A stretch of 64,000 bases of DNA from Rhynchopus sp. YZ270_cl-10. Taxonomy: Eukaryota; Euglenozoa; Diplonemea; Diplonemida; Diplonemidae. A model generated the notes under the pieces. That model ran no database searches. It was not told the origin of the DNA and saw nothing but the letters and a program-made list of their open reading frames with translations. Location of the stretch: positions 957,501 to 1,021,500 of the forward strand of contig OZ037846.1 in the NCBI GenBank assembly GCA_964035575.1, in the 5' to 3' direction. Each line of letters begins with the position of its first letter. The first letter of the stretch is position 1. A program made the translations under genes and the position numbers. This document shows positions 40,915 through 51,587 of the stretch, piece by piece.

Positions 40915-41315
40915 CACGACGCCTCATGTCAGCGTGACATGCAGTTTGTTTGGTCATATGATGTCATTTACCGTCTTCGCAAAAATGTTCGACTAAAGTT
41001 CGTCCTTTTCCGGATTTTTCTGGAAGTTCGTCCTTTTTTACGGTCATTTTTACGAAGACGGTACATATCATAATGACATGTGGTATGTGTCATTCTGTAC
41101 AGAACACACACTTTTCCATGGTGTATTGTTCTAACCCCCCTAAGGCCATCCCCTCAGGAATAGGCGAGCTTCAATAAACCTTAGAAAAGTGTGTGTTCTG
41201 TACAGAGAATGACACGTACCAGCACATACCAGATGTCAATTACATGTCATGATGACATGTGCAGGTTTTACCATGGCATATGGTATGGCTTGTGACACTG
41301 ACATGTGGCGTCGTG
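40915..41315. mobile_element. 401-bp foldback with two nested inverted repeats
   Basis: Outer ends cacgacgcctcatgtcag (40915) and ctgacatgtggcgtcgtg (ending 41315). Inside are two separate hairpins: taccgtcttcgcaaaaatg / catttttacgaagacggta (40969-41063) and ctgtacagaacacacact / agtgtgtgttctgtacag (41095-41205). An end-like fragment (gctgacatgaggagtcgtg) recurs near 46260. It looks like foldbacks inserted in a foldback. Confidence 0.8.
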
Positions 41316-42792
41316 AAAAGTATTGAAATCGATGTACGAGAGGGGGTAAAGGGTCAATATTACAACCCCGGATTTTAAGGAAAATTTTGGCCGAAACTGG
41401 GCCCCGCCCATCAGTGAGGGGACTCATATAGTTTCAAAGTTTAAGTGGTCAAAAAATTTTCCAATGTTCAACATCCCAGCACTGTACTTCAATTGCAAAT
41501 GCTTATTTATTTATTTTCTTTCCACCTCAGAAGAACTCACCCCCTTCGAGATACGCATTTCTTTTTGTGCCTCTTGTATTTTTATTTTGCGATCTGTGCC
41601 AGGTTCGTTCTTGGGTTTTGGGGTTTGGGTTCATTAACAAAAAACAGTATAGTGAAGCACACTCTGGGGGTGGTTACACTAATACAACCAAGTTTTCAAA
41701 AATGAAAAGATTATTCGGAATTTCCTTTACCGATAAAGCAGCGACCTTGTAGTGTCTAATGTAAGGTCATTAGGGTGATCTGCATCTCTTCCTTTGTAAT
41801 TCATTTAGCCCTTCGGGCGACTTTAGTGTGTACAGAACCCCGTCCTCGGACAAGGGTGATTGCTGGCACTACATTAAAAAAATAAATAAATAGTGGAGCT
41901 CATCCGGGCCTCTACACTAATACTGAGAACCAAAGGATAGTTCCGAAGTTAAAAAAAAAGCAATTGGAGGATACCATTGGTAAGCAATGTTATTTCAATG
42001 ATGCCAGTTGTGTGCACGTTTAGGAAGACAACTTCCACCGACATCCATTTTCTTGGAACTTCCAGAGGACCGTGCATGACCCATTCCCTAAGAAGGAATG
42101 GGTAAAAAAGGTTTCAAAAAAAAAAAAAAAGAAAACACACCCACATCCCAAAGTCAGTTTCTATTCTTTTGCGAGGTAACTATGCCTTCGAGAGGCTTAG
42201 GTGAATCTTAACTTCTTTTTCTTGTTATTCATCAATTTGCTCGTGCGCTGGGAAGGGAGTTTTTTTGTGTTTCCCCCACCCCCACGGCTCAAGGTGGTGA
42301 CAGGTAGTGCCTGAAAAATACCAGAAAAAAATTTAAAAATGAAATTTCTGCTTCAATTTTTCCAAAATAAACCCCGGCTCAAAGTGGTACCACCGACTAC
42401 TTTTGCCAAAAAAAGGAAAAAAAAAAAAAAAAAAAAAACCAAAGAAATTTTCCCACTCAACAATACTAATAAGAAACGATACTGTTTTTTTTTGTTTGTT
42501 TCTGCTCGCTTCACTCATTACCCCCCCTTTTTTTTTCTTATTGGTTTACCCGCCCCTTTCTTTGAATATTCTTTTTGTTTTTAAAGTCTTTCACTCTCTC
42601 CCTCTATCTCTTTCTCCCTTCCTCTTCCAATTTTTCCCTGAAATCCTTTTTTTTTTAACGAAAAATAGTTTATTTCGTTTCCCAATTTAGTATCAACAAC
42701 AAGCTCCTTGCGTATCCCCACACTCACATACGACGGTGGAGTGAATGAGTTGACTTATGGGTTTTATTTTGTGATTTTTACACTGTTCCGTT
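41316..42792. other. Intergenic with repeats A, E and B
   Basis: Family A at 41649-41705 (TAGTGAAGCACACTC/GGGTGGTTACACTA, tail ccaagttttcaaaaa) and 41891-41930; family E copy 4 at 41795-41880 (stems CCC-TTCG-GGC and GTCC-TC-GGAC, A tail); a diverged family B at 42174-42212. No gene recognised. Confidence 0.6.
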
Positions 42793-42899
42793 CCACCTGG
42801 TTTTTACCCCGCGTAGAGGCGCGCAAAGGCGTGTACGGACGGTCCGTATATGCCTGTACGGTCCTATACACGCCTTTACGCGGGGTAAAAATCAGGTGG
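42793..42899. mobile_element. 107-bp foldback, CCACCTG ends
   Basis: ccacctggtttttaccccgc at the left pairs with gcggggtaaaaatcaggtgg at the right; the inside holds aaaggcgtgta/tacacgccttt and cggaccgt. The right flank reads ggccattg like the GGTGGCC group. Confidence 0.8.
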
Positions 42900-45086
42900 C
42901 CATTGTAATCCAACAGTGAAAATCACAAAGTAAAATCATTAGTCACATCGTGTACTTCACCGCCGTGTACCCAGTATAGTACTACAGTGAAAATACAAAA
43001 CAAACAGAGTATCAAAAATAAAAACCCCTCCGCGGAGGTCCCTCCCCACCCCCTTTCCTCCTCTGGAAAGCGAAGAACTGCCTCTCATGTATGGGGCTAG
43101 GGTATAGGCGAGGGGCGCTGAGTGTGGAGGTGTGTACCATTGAGTGGTCTTTTTTTCATCGGTGTTCAAATTCTAATAAACTACCGTGTTTTTGTACTTT
43201 TTGTTTTGTTTTTGTTTTTGTTTTTTTATCGCCGAAAGATTTATCTTCCTTCGATTATTCGAATTTTTTTTCTTTTCAAAAGTTTTCAAAACGAAGATGT
43301 GCCAGGTTTTTTTAAAAATTATTCCTTCAAAGCTTGCTTTCAAAGGAGAAAATAGTATTACCGTGTACGGTCGCCAAATCATCCCTCAAACAGGAGGATT
43401 TTGTGCAATCAACCAATCAAACAAAAGAACGTTACTTACCTACCCAGATACATATTTTGCTTTGGGTCTCATCTCTCTGCCCAAACACGGATTTTTTTTT
43501 TTTTTTTTGTGAATTCGTTTCAAATTTGTTTAGAGTGTGTACCATCTATACGCGATAGTATTTCAATAGGGTACGTCGGTACGTTGTGAAGACTCCAAAC
43601 ACCTTCGAACATGGTGCAGTACAAGGTTGTCACGAGATGGCCGCTATGTGTGTGTTTGATACCTAAATATGGGGGGGAGGTAATTCTTTTGTGCAGAATA
43701 TGGCCCCCAAAAAATGTGTAAATGTTTGATACATTTGCCCATCAAGTGTGTATGCGTGTTTGAGATCAAGTGTGTGTGGGTTATCCCTAGCTAGCGGCTA
43801 GGTGGGTAGCATTTTGAATATAACCTATAATGCGTGTGTGTGTGTGTTTGATAATTAATAGGGGGTAATTCTTGCGCAGAATATGGCCCCAATGTGCGTG
43901 TGTGGGTTTTGTGTTTTGTTTTGTTTTGTTTTGTTTTTAAATACAGATTCTTGATGATCTTCGTGGCAGACCCAAAGCACTTCAAATACTATTTTGCATT
44001 TTTTTTTAAAAGAAAGAAGAAGACCAAGGTCTGCCGAGAGAGAGGCTTAGGGTCATCTTATAAACTTTTCTTTTTAGTGCCTGCGTCCCAGAGGCGTTTG
44101 CACTATCAACTTCACTTTCTTTTTAATATGGGGCGACGACCCTCACCGTCACCCTCTCGAACAACCGTCGTTTACCACGAAGAGAGAGTAATAAAAAGTT
44201 CTTAATCGTACTTCAAGTACTTTTTGAGGGGTCATGCATCTTGCCGTTTTGCCGTTTGTGTGTTTCCCCCTCTCCTCCCCTCAAAAAAACAAAAAAAAAA
44301 AAAAAAAAAAAAAAAAAACAACAAACATTCGTGCAGGGTAGATCCTTAGCGAAAGTGAAAATAAGGATTCGAGATTTTTTATTTTTTTTTCCTTTTTTTT
44401 TTTCCTTTTTTCTCTGGCCCATTTTTTTGGTTACCTACTAATTTCCAGCCACAGAGTGGCACCACCACGGTCCGCAATCGATCCGGAAAGTCAAAATAAG
44501 GGGAAAACCAAAAGGAAAAAAAGTAAAAGTTCGCTACCGTTTTTTTGGCTGGCCTTCGGCCCGCCAATGCCCCTTTAATATTTGTCTTCACTTCATAAGA
44601 CAAGGACCAATGAGTCACTGTCACCTTGCATAAGACAATTTTGAAGCATATTTTTGAAGAACACAATTACTATGTCCACAAACCCGCAAAGCGGACCATT
44701 GTAAAAGGGTTGGTGCTGAGGGTGGAGGTTTCGAAGAAGTGCGTGTGTGTTAAAGGTCGGGTATGGGTCACCTGTACGGAGTATGAGATCCAGTAATAAA
44801 GACTTCAACCGGACCGAGGCAGAAACACAACACTGTTAGGCCAAAATCCAAAAACCCATAGGGCCCCAGTATTGTTGTCGAAAATCCCCACTTAATTTTT
44901 GGTGGGATTTTGAACTTTGCCCAAAAGCTGCGAAAAAAATTTCCGCTCGCTGCGCTCGCGGAGGTTCACCCAATGCGGTCTCGCCTACCCAAACTGCTGG
45001 TGCCTATTTAATTTTAAAATTTAAAATTAAAAATTAAAAAATTAAAAATTTTCTTGCTAATGCCGGGCACTACCACTTTTTTTCAG
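42900..45086. other. 2.2 kb without a gene; simple repeats
   Basis: gtgtgtgtttgat and ggtaattctt-gcagaatatggccc occur twice (about 43655-43715 and 43830-43890), and an inverted relative lies at 55600-55650 upstream of the secreted gene. Families B and C are adjacent at 44029-44110. A (aaaat/taaaa) low-complexity patch is at 45005-45055. ORFs unsupported. Confidence 0.55.
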
Positions 45087-45620
45087 AATGTTTCTAGAAA
45101 GTATTACCCTTGTCAGAGGGCGCAGTGTCCGACAAGGGTCACAGCCAGAATGTGATTTAATTGTTCAAATACCGAAGGAAAAGGAAGCATGCGAAAGAAT
45201 AAAAGTAGCGTACCGTGCGCCTGCGGCGCAGCTTGCAGCCCTGTTTGGCAGTAAAAATGTGCAATTTTGAGCGCAATTTTTTGAAATGTTGCGTACCGTG
45301 GCTTCGCCAGAAACTTTCGTTTCAGCAAAATCTGGAAGTAAAATTTACGGTAACTGTTGAAAATTACCAACGACAGTGCCGTTTTATGGCAACATTTTCA
45401 GAAATGTTGCGTACCGTGGCTTCGCCATGGGTGCCACGACCGCCGTTTCTTTTTGTAAATATACTGTCACTGCGCGTGCCTGGTGCAAATATCAATACAG
45501 TGCCGAACTCCGCAGTAGGATAACCGAGCAATTCTCACATTCCGCCGGAGGCCCTAACGAGCTGGGTTGGGCTCGACCGAGTTTCAGAGAAAACCCCCAA
45601 AACCTATATTATCCCCTGGG
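45087..45620 (+). repeat. R1-type repeat, direct copy of inverted 12880-13240
   Basis: Starts with a hairpin acccttgtc/gacaagggt (about 45106-45137), then R1 modules (gtagcgtaccgtgcgcctgc; tgttgcgtaccgtggcttcg three times) and the segment shared in inverted form with 12880-13240. Confidence 0.75.
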
Positions 45621-46308
45621 GTTTAGTTCTACGACAGCTGAGATGTGTAAAAAAACACCACTATTCTGCCTCAGTACAGTACCAACCTGCTTGTTGGATT
45701 ATTTTTTTTAGACCGTCACTCAATTTTTCCGCTCGCTGCGCTCGCGGACAAACCATCAACCCCCACGATTTCCCAAAAACCTGAAAGTTAGCGTCAGGCC
45801 TGCGCGGAAAAATTTCAAAAACGGGAGAGAAAAAAAAAGGAAAAAAACGAAAATAAATCTGGGATTTTTAGCGTTTTTAGCGAAAATAAGGATCTACCCT
45901 GCATTCGTGGACAGTTTCGCCTGACACAAACAAAATGTTTTATTTTCTTTGAAAGTTTCCCCCTCCCATGCAAGGGGGTATCATTCAAGTTTCTCCTTGC
46001 TTTCTCTTTCCACAACATTAAAACACTCCCCCCCCCGCCCCCATGTGCCAGTTTGAGTCTCTTGGCCCAACTATCGCACGGTTCTCGTTCAATTTACTGT
46101 CATCCCATCATTAACTAAGATTCCCCCATGTGTCTTTGCCACCCTTCCCTTCCCTTCCCTTCCCATTTTTGATTTTTCGCTGGGCTTCGAATTTTGATTT
46201 AATACGCAACACGATGGTGCAGTAAATGAATTGACTTGTTGTGTGTTGCATCAGTCACGCTGACATGAGGAGTCGTGCGTGGACTTTGTGATCACCCTAT
46301 CCCACCCT
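45621..46308. other. Intergenic, no gene seen
   Basis: Contains cgctcgctgcgctcgcg palindromes (about 45730) and a short ttccc run (46145-46164). Confidence 0.45.
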
Positions 46309-46442
46309 AATGGTGGCAGTATTGTGATGGGAGCCCATTGGAATACGCAAAATACATCAAAATACATCACAATGTGTATTGTGATGTATTTCGATGTATT
46401 TTGCGTATTCCAATGGGCTCCCATCACAATACTGCCACCATT
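46309..46442. mobile_element. Foldback MITE, GGTGGC family, copy 3
   Basis: taatggtggcagtattgtga and its complement ending ctgccaccatta; arms nearly identical to copies 1 and 2 and more symmetric. The left neighbour is an end-like fragment of the 40915 foldback. Confidence 0.9.
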
Positions 46443-47967
46443 AATCCCACCCCATCCCCCTTGTGTGCTTTGCATTCAATTGAGTTTGTTGACTGTTTGC
46501 ACTAACACAGCCGTTTTCAAAGGTGACTAAACACAGAGGCTTAGGGTCATCTTCTAAGATTTTTTTCTTTTCTCTCTCTTTATTTTGTACTTTATTTGCA
46601 TCATTTTGTGAGGGTATGTGTATGTGTGTGTGTGGGGAATTTTTTTTTTCAGGGGTATTTCGGGAGGGAGGGAGGGCTGCTATGTTTTCAAGGTGACTAA
46701 GTTTGAGAGGCTTAGGTTCATCTCATAAACGTTTATCTTCTTTCTTTTTATTGGATAGCCAGGTAGACTGGTTTTGCTTTGATTTCTTGTTTAATTTTTT
46801 TCCCCCCCTACCCCCCTTTGTGGCCGTACACCAGCACATAGAGAAAGATTGACGAGCCGTGAGGCCTCCGTTCGTCTTTGAAGAAAAAAAATATAGTGGA
46901 GTTCATCCTTGGGTGTCTACACTAATACAACCAAGTTTTCAAAAAAAAAATGAAATGAAATGGAAATGTGGTGCCCCAGCAAACTACGCACTAAGTACGC
47001 AAGAAGCGCGCAATATATGGGGTCAGGAGCACCAAAAATGGGATTTTTTTTTTTACGCACACTACTTTGTGAGCGGAAAGTGTCACGTCGTTCACTCACC
47101 CAACCGTGCTCCGCAACACCACCACCCAACAGGTGATTTTTAGTGTGAAATGGTTGTAGGGTTGTTGTCTTCTTTTTTTTTAATCATTTCACCCCTCCCC
47201 CCCTCCCCTTTCCCTGCCCCTTTGAGATATCAGTTGGATTCGTTTTTTTTTTGTCAAAACCCCCCCTCCCCTCTCCCCCCTTTTTTTTGAGAAAATTTCA
47301 AAAAAAAAAAAAATAAATCTCTCCATTTCCTCCATAAAGGAGGAGAAGGGTCCTGGAAACAGACCTCACTGGACAATCCTGATTGATTTTTTGGCAGTTA
47401 AAATCTATCCACTTTCACAGGATTTAGTCAAATCCAGGGGCAGAGACATAGAAAAATGGTGTAGTGTAGAATCCACTACTAGATGGTATCATTTTTGTTC
47501 CACCAATGCCAGAGAGAATTGTTGTGGAATGCACATGAATTTGGATACCGCACCGGTAACATATACTGACCGTAAAAAAATGTTTTGACATTTTCCGGAT
47601 TTTTTAGGAGAGTTTGGCCTGTTTTGCGGTCAGTTTTTTTGTTCCCGATACGGTATGTCATGTTTGAGTAAGGAAGGTCTGCTGCTTCAGTACAGACCGA
47701 AGAGAGATACCTTAAAGACATAAAACCACTGTGGATGGAGTCACAGGGGTGGCTGCATTCCTTTTCGGACCGGGGTGCTCTATCCTATTTTTAAAAACGT
47801 TTATAACCACCGTGGATGGAGTCAATTCGAAGGGGGAAAGAAACTAATGCTTTTGAATGGAAATTGGTGTATAAGAAATGGTGCTATAGGAAATGAGTCA
47901 ACGACCTGTCAGCGACCTGTCAATATCGGGGGGGGTGGGTCATTTTTTAATAGTACTTAGCCATTTT
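46443..47967. other. Intergenic with repeats B, B and A
   Basis: Family B at 46520-46556 and 46690-46724 (different loops: acagag and tttgagag); family A at 46894-46950; a sequence shared with 37162-37240 at about 47053-47125; cctgtcagcgacctgtc words at 47899-47925 shared with 49280. No gene recognised. Confidence 0.55.
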
Positions 47968-48327
47968 CAGGTACACAGGTACACAGGTACACAGGTACAC
48001 AGGTACACAGGTACACAGGTACACAGGTACACAGGTACACAGGTACACAGGTACACAGGTACACAGGTACACAGGTACACAGGTACACAGGTACACAGGT
48101 ACACAGGTACACAGGTACACAGGTACACAGGTACACAGGTACACAGGTACACAGGTACACAGGTACACAGGTACACAGGTACACAGGTACACAGGTACAC
48201 AGGTACACAGGTACACAGGTACACAGGTACACAGGTACACAGGTACACAGGTACACAGGTACACAGGTACACAGGTACACAGGTACACAGGTACACAGGT
48301 ACACAGGTACACAGGTACACAGGTACA
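47968..48327. repeat. 8-bp minisatellite, about 45 copies
   Basis: Near-perfect (caggtaca)n, 360 bp. The period of eight cycles through all frames in 24 bp without a stop, giving long spurious ORFs (VHRYTGTQ on +; VYLCTCVP on -). Almost no sequence variation between units, so it is young or actively homogenised. Confidence 0.98.
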
Positions 48328-48699
48328 TAATCTGTGGTGGTCAAAAGTGCAAAATCCACACGTTCTATCTTGTGCATCCCAGCTTGAACGACTCTTTGCC
48401 GCTTCACATCTGGTCTGTGAATGTGTTCACAGACCAGCTGTAGTAGAAATCACCTCCAGCTTTGAGGGACTCAGGGCTGTGTGACGCTGCTGATTTCGAC
48501 ATGTTGCCGAAGCAGTCACTCAAAGCATTTTGACTAAACGTCTGAACGTTCTGAACCTGGAATCGATAGCAGACAGGAACAAGAGGATGGGCAGGCAGCG
48601 CCTGCCCGACCTGTGTGAAGTGAATCAGTGATTGCCTGACAGATGTCTGGGTAACCGTGTATTCTGTGTGGGTATCCATGTCCGAGTATATCCCATTGT
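48328..48699 (-). other. Coding-like fragment, unrecognised
   Basis: The - strand is open from 48679 to 48404 (91 codons) with protein-like composition (QSLIHFTQVGQALPAHPLVP, later SPESLKAGGDFYYSW) and the DNA lacks the usual homopolymers. An inverted pair tctggtctgtgaatgtg/ttcacagaccagc lies at about 48410-48435. No family recognised and no leader; probably the remnant of a mobile or decayed gene. Confidence 0.3.
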
Positions 48700-49215
48700 C
48701 CCCTTACATTGTGATTTACGTGTAACTTTTTTTACATGTTAGCCACATGTCATTTGACATGTAAAGTGACATGTGCCACAGGTGAAATGACCTGTTAAGT
48801 ACATGTCATTTTTAGGTGGCACATGTCATTTACTTCACCGTCGTGTAGGGTCCGCGCGGGGTACCCCGGGGTTTGGGGAGCACACGGCGGTGAAGTAAGT
48901 TACATTACATGGAATGTTACATGTGAAAAACCGTTACACGTAAATGACATGTAACTTCACATGTAATGTACATGTGATCATGTTACATGTGTCGATGTGT
49001 AAAAAACCCACCCACCATAATTTTCACAACGATTTTTGAGGATTTTTTAGGTCTTACCAGAAATCACCGCCGAAAGCTGCCCAGAACCACCCCCAAAACC
49101 ATTGTACCACTACCTGATTTCGCCACCTGTACCACATGTAACAAAAGTTACATGTAATACCACCTGTACCACCCGTTACTTCGTGTACCCTGAGGGTCCG
49201 TATGGCCACCGTGTG
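48700..49215. repeat. ACATGT-rich inverted-repeat region
   Basis: Dense acatgt/catgt words in both orientations, an inner foldback acttcaccg/cggtgaagt (48832-48896) and a right edge gggtccgtatggccaccgtg shared with the GGTGGCC foldbacks. Similar vocabulary occurs at 22420-22562 and 40915-41315. Confidence 0.6.
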
Positions 49216-49421
49216 TCTGTGTGTGTGCCCCACCAAAAAATCGCTAAGGGCCGTTAAAAAATGACCCTCCCCTATGGCAACGACCTGTCAGCGACCTGTC
49301 AATATCGGCCCCCCCTGGAGCACCAAGAAAAAAAAAAAAAAACGTTTTTCTTCAAGGTGACCGAAACCGTGCGCGAATCTTAGCATATTTATTTGCAAAG
49401 AACGCACATCAACTATTTTTC
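49216..49421. other. Short spacer
   Basis: cgacctgtcagcgacctgtc words (about 49282) and a much-altered family B stem (caaggtgaccgaa, about 49353). Confidence 0.45.
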
Positions 49422-50863
49422 CAAACCCACAGTGTTCCTAACGCTAGTTTTAAACTAAACGTTTTAAACGTTTTAAATTCTAAACGTTTTAAACTGTTTT
49501 AAACGTTTTAAACTCGAATAAAAAACGGTGGTGAATTTTGGCTTTTCAGGCAAAAAAAAAAAAAAAAATTTTTTTTTTTACAGGCAAAAAAAAATGTCTT
49601 TGCGAAAAAATGTGGTATTTTCCTCTTTGCTGAACTTTTCAGTGGCAGCAGGCACGGTGTAATTAGACACCGCATGGTGTCTAATTACAAGGTGCCACCA
49701 GCTCTGCCTGATAGGCCGAGCAGAGTGTGCCTGCGCCACTGGATGCTTGGTGTGCCCCCTTTGGTGTAGTGGAGCCGTCGTTGTGGTAGAAGATGGCCCC
49801 CACTCCTCCTTGGGGGTGCGCTGATCTGGTAGTCAGTGAAGCGCGTAGTGTTCTGTTTACCGTGTGCAAGGATCTGTCTGTGTAGACGCGTCCCGTGTGG
49901 GGTGGCAGAGCCGCAAGAGCCAGTTCCGTCCTTTGCCGGTTCTCTTCGCTGCTTGCAGAGTCACTCTTGCTGACACCCGGTATTTCTGGTGATCAGCACG
50001 TCATTCAGCGTACGATCCCACTCCCACGGTGACACGGGGTCGTGGTCCAGTAAGGGTGCGCGTACGCTGTGGCGATAGGCTCCCGTCTCCTCCACAGTCT
50101 CTATCGCTCCGGCAAGCCAGCTGTCGCCTGCAGGTAGCTTAGTCGATATCGCAGCAGCTCTACCAGGGGAGTCCTCCACCCGCATGAACTTCTCCAGGTC
50201 GTCCGCCGCTGCTGTTGTGGACAGAGAAGACACAGTGGTGTCCCATGGTGTCCCCATCACACACTAGCCCACTCAACTTATCTTTTTCTCATGCAGGTGC
50301 GTGCAGATCTCCTCCGCATTGTGCAAGTCCTCCTCCAAAACTTTTGTGCTTACAGGGCGGGCATCCGCACCCTCGCGACAAGGGTGAACACCTTCTCGTC
50401 GTTGTGCGCCTTCCAGCCATCAACGTATACCGAGATGTGCAGGCTCTTTGCTAGGGCTGCTCTCACAGGAACCATGACCCTGTCATACTCAGCCTTAAGT
50501 ACCCTGTTACCCATCTGGAACCCGCTGGGAATTTTTGACACATCAAATGCTGGCACCAAGCGCTTGATCAGCCAGGTTTTAGCGCACTCATTAGGGTACC
50601 GTACAGGAAACAAGTTAGCAGGAGAAACCAAGAAAAACCAGGCTAAATTGACCCCAGATGCACCAAAACTATGATTTTTGATACAGAAAAAAAAAATTCG
50701 AAAAATTCCCCCCACTTTTTTTACGTTTTTTTGTGCAGAACTGTCACCCGTTTTTTATTCGAGTTTTAAACGTTTAAAACGTTTAAAACGCGTTTTAAAT
50801 AATTTAAAACGTTTAAAACGTTTTAAACGTTTTAAACGCAAAATTAGGAACACTGCAAACCCA
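49422..50863 (-). mobile_element. 1,426-bp hAT element with transposase remnant and foreign cargo
   Basis: CAGTGTTCCTAA (49430) and TTAGGAACACTG (ending 50855) are inverted ends with the 8-bp duplication caaaccca on both sides. Subterminal arrays of gttttaaacgttttaaac fill both flanks, as expected for transposase-binding sites. On the - strand, 50350-50715 encodes 121 residues with hAT features: ALAKSLHISVYVDGWKAHND, where DGW would be the first catalytic region, preceded by AFDVSKIPSGFQMGNRVLKA. Further along the same strand (about 49690-49960) lies a stretch resembling an RNase H domain of reverse-transcribing elements. The element is broken in several places and not able to act alone. Confidence 0.8.
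49690..49960 (-). pseudogene. RNase H-like fossil fragment inside the hAT element
   Basis: The reading contains VYTDRS, GGVGAIFYHNDGS and AYQAELVA in that order, the layout of the RNase H domain attached to reverse transcriptases, most like non-LTR (LINE) elements. It is a short broken remnant with no flanking reverse transcriptase that I can see. A hairpin ggtgtaattagacacc-type repeat adjoins it. Whether it was captured by or inserted into the hAT element is unknown. Confidence 0.45.
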
Positions 50864-51587
50864 TCCCCTGTTCGTACCTTTCCAAAAAAAAAAAACCCCC
50901 CCCTTGGGATATGGCATCGACCTGAAGTGGGCACCTTTTGTCAGTTACATTCCTGGTGGAAGGGCCACAAAAGATCAAAACATACCCTGAAAGATAACAC
51001 GGGAACACGGGTTATTCTTTCTCTCCCATCGCCACCCTCCCTGCCCCCCCTGCCCCCCTGCCCCCCCAACCAACTTATATAAAGATGTGTACGCCCGAGG
51101 CATTGCTCGTCTTTCATTTTTTCTTATATTATTTAGCCATCCTTTTCGTTTGCTTCTTTCCTTATTTTCCTTATTTTCCTTTATTTCTCTATTTCAGCAC
51201 AAAAATAAAGGGTGAACACCTCCTCCCCCTCTTTCCCTTATCCTGTTCTCTACTAAACTAAAATAAACTTCTTTCAAAAACCTCTCATTTGCCCTAACCT
51301 AGCTAGCCTGGGTATCCAATGATCTCCCATTCGTTACCTGAGGAGTGGAGGCGGGAGTAGGACGTAATAGCCCTGGTATCCATGACAACGAGAGAGATAA
51401 CGCGAGGAACGGCTCTGCGTGGAGCTTCAAAACAATATTCAAAAAAAACAATAAAAATTTTACACTCTTTCCCCCCCCCTCCCTCTCTCTCTCTCTCTCC
51501 CCTCAACACCAAGCACCTCCACAGTTTTTTTTTTCCCCCACCTTTTCTTCAAACAACCTCTCTCCCTCCCTCTCCCCCACTAAATCT
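50864..51587. other. Spacer and leader of the sirtuin gene
   Basis: A family B-type hairpin is at 51081-51114 (AAAGATG/CGTCTTT, loop with cgcccgagg). A (ct)n tract at about 51480-51500 leads to caag and cacag acceptor candidates (to 51524), then an AG-free C/T-rich leader of 63 nt up to the ATG at 51588. Confidence 0.5.

Noticed and set aside
47968-48327. CRISPR-like regular array
   Set aside because: Units are contiguous 8-mers without spacers; this is a minisatellite in a eukaryotic context.
47893-48407. Four ORFs of 121-146 codons
   Set aside because: All lie in the 8-bp minisatellite and encode only its 8-residue cycle.
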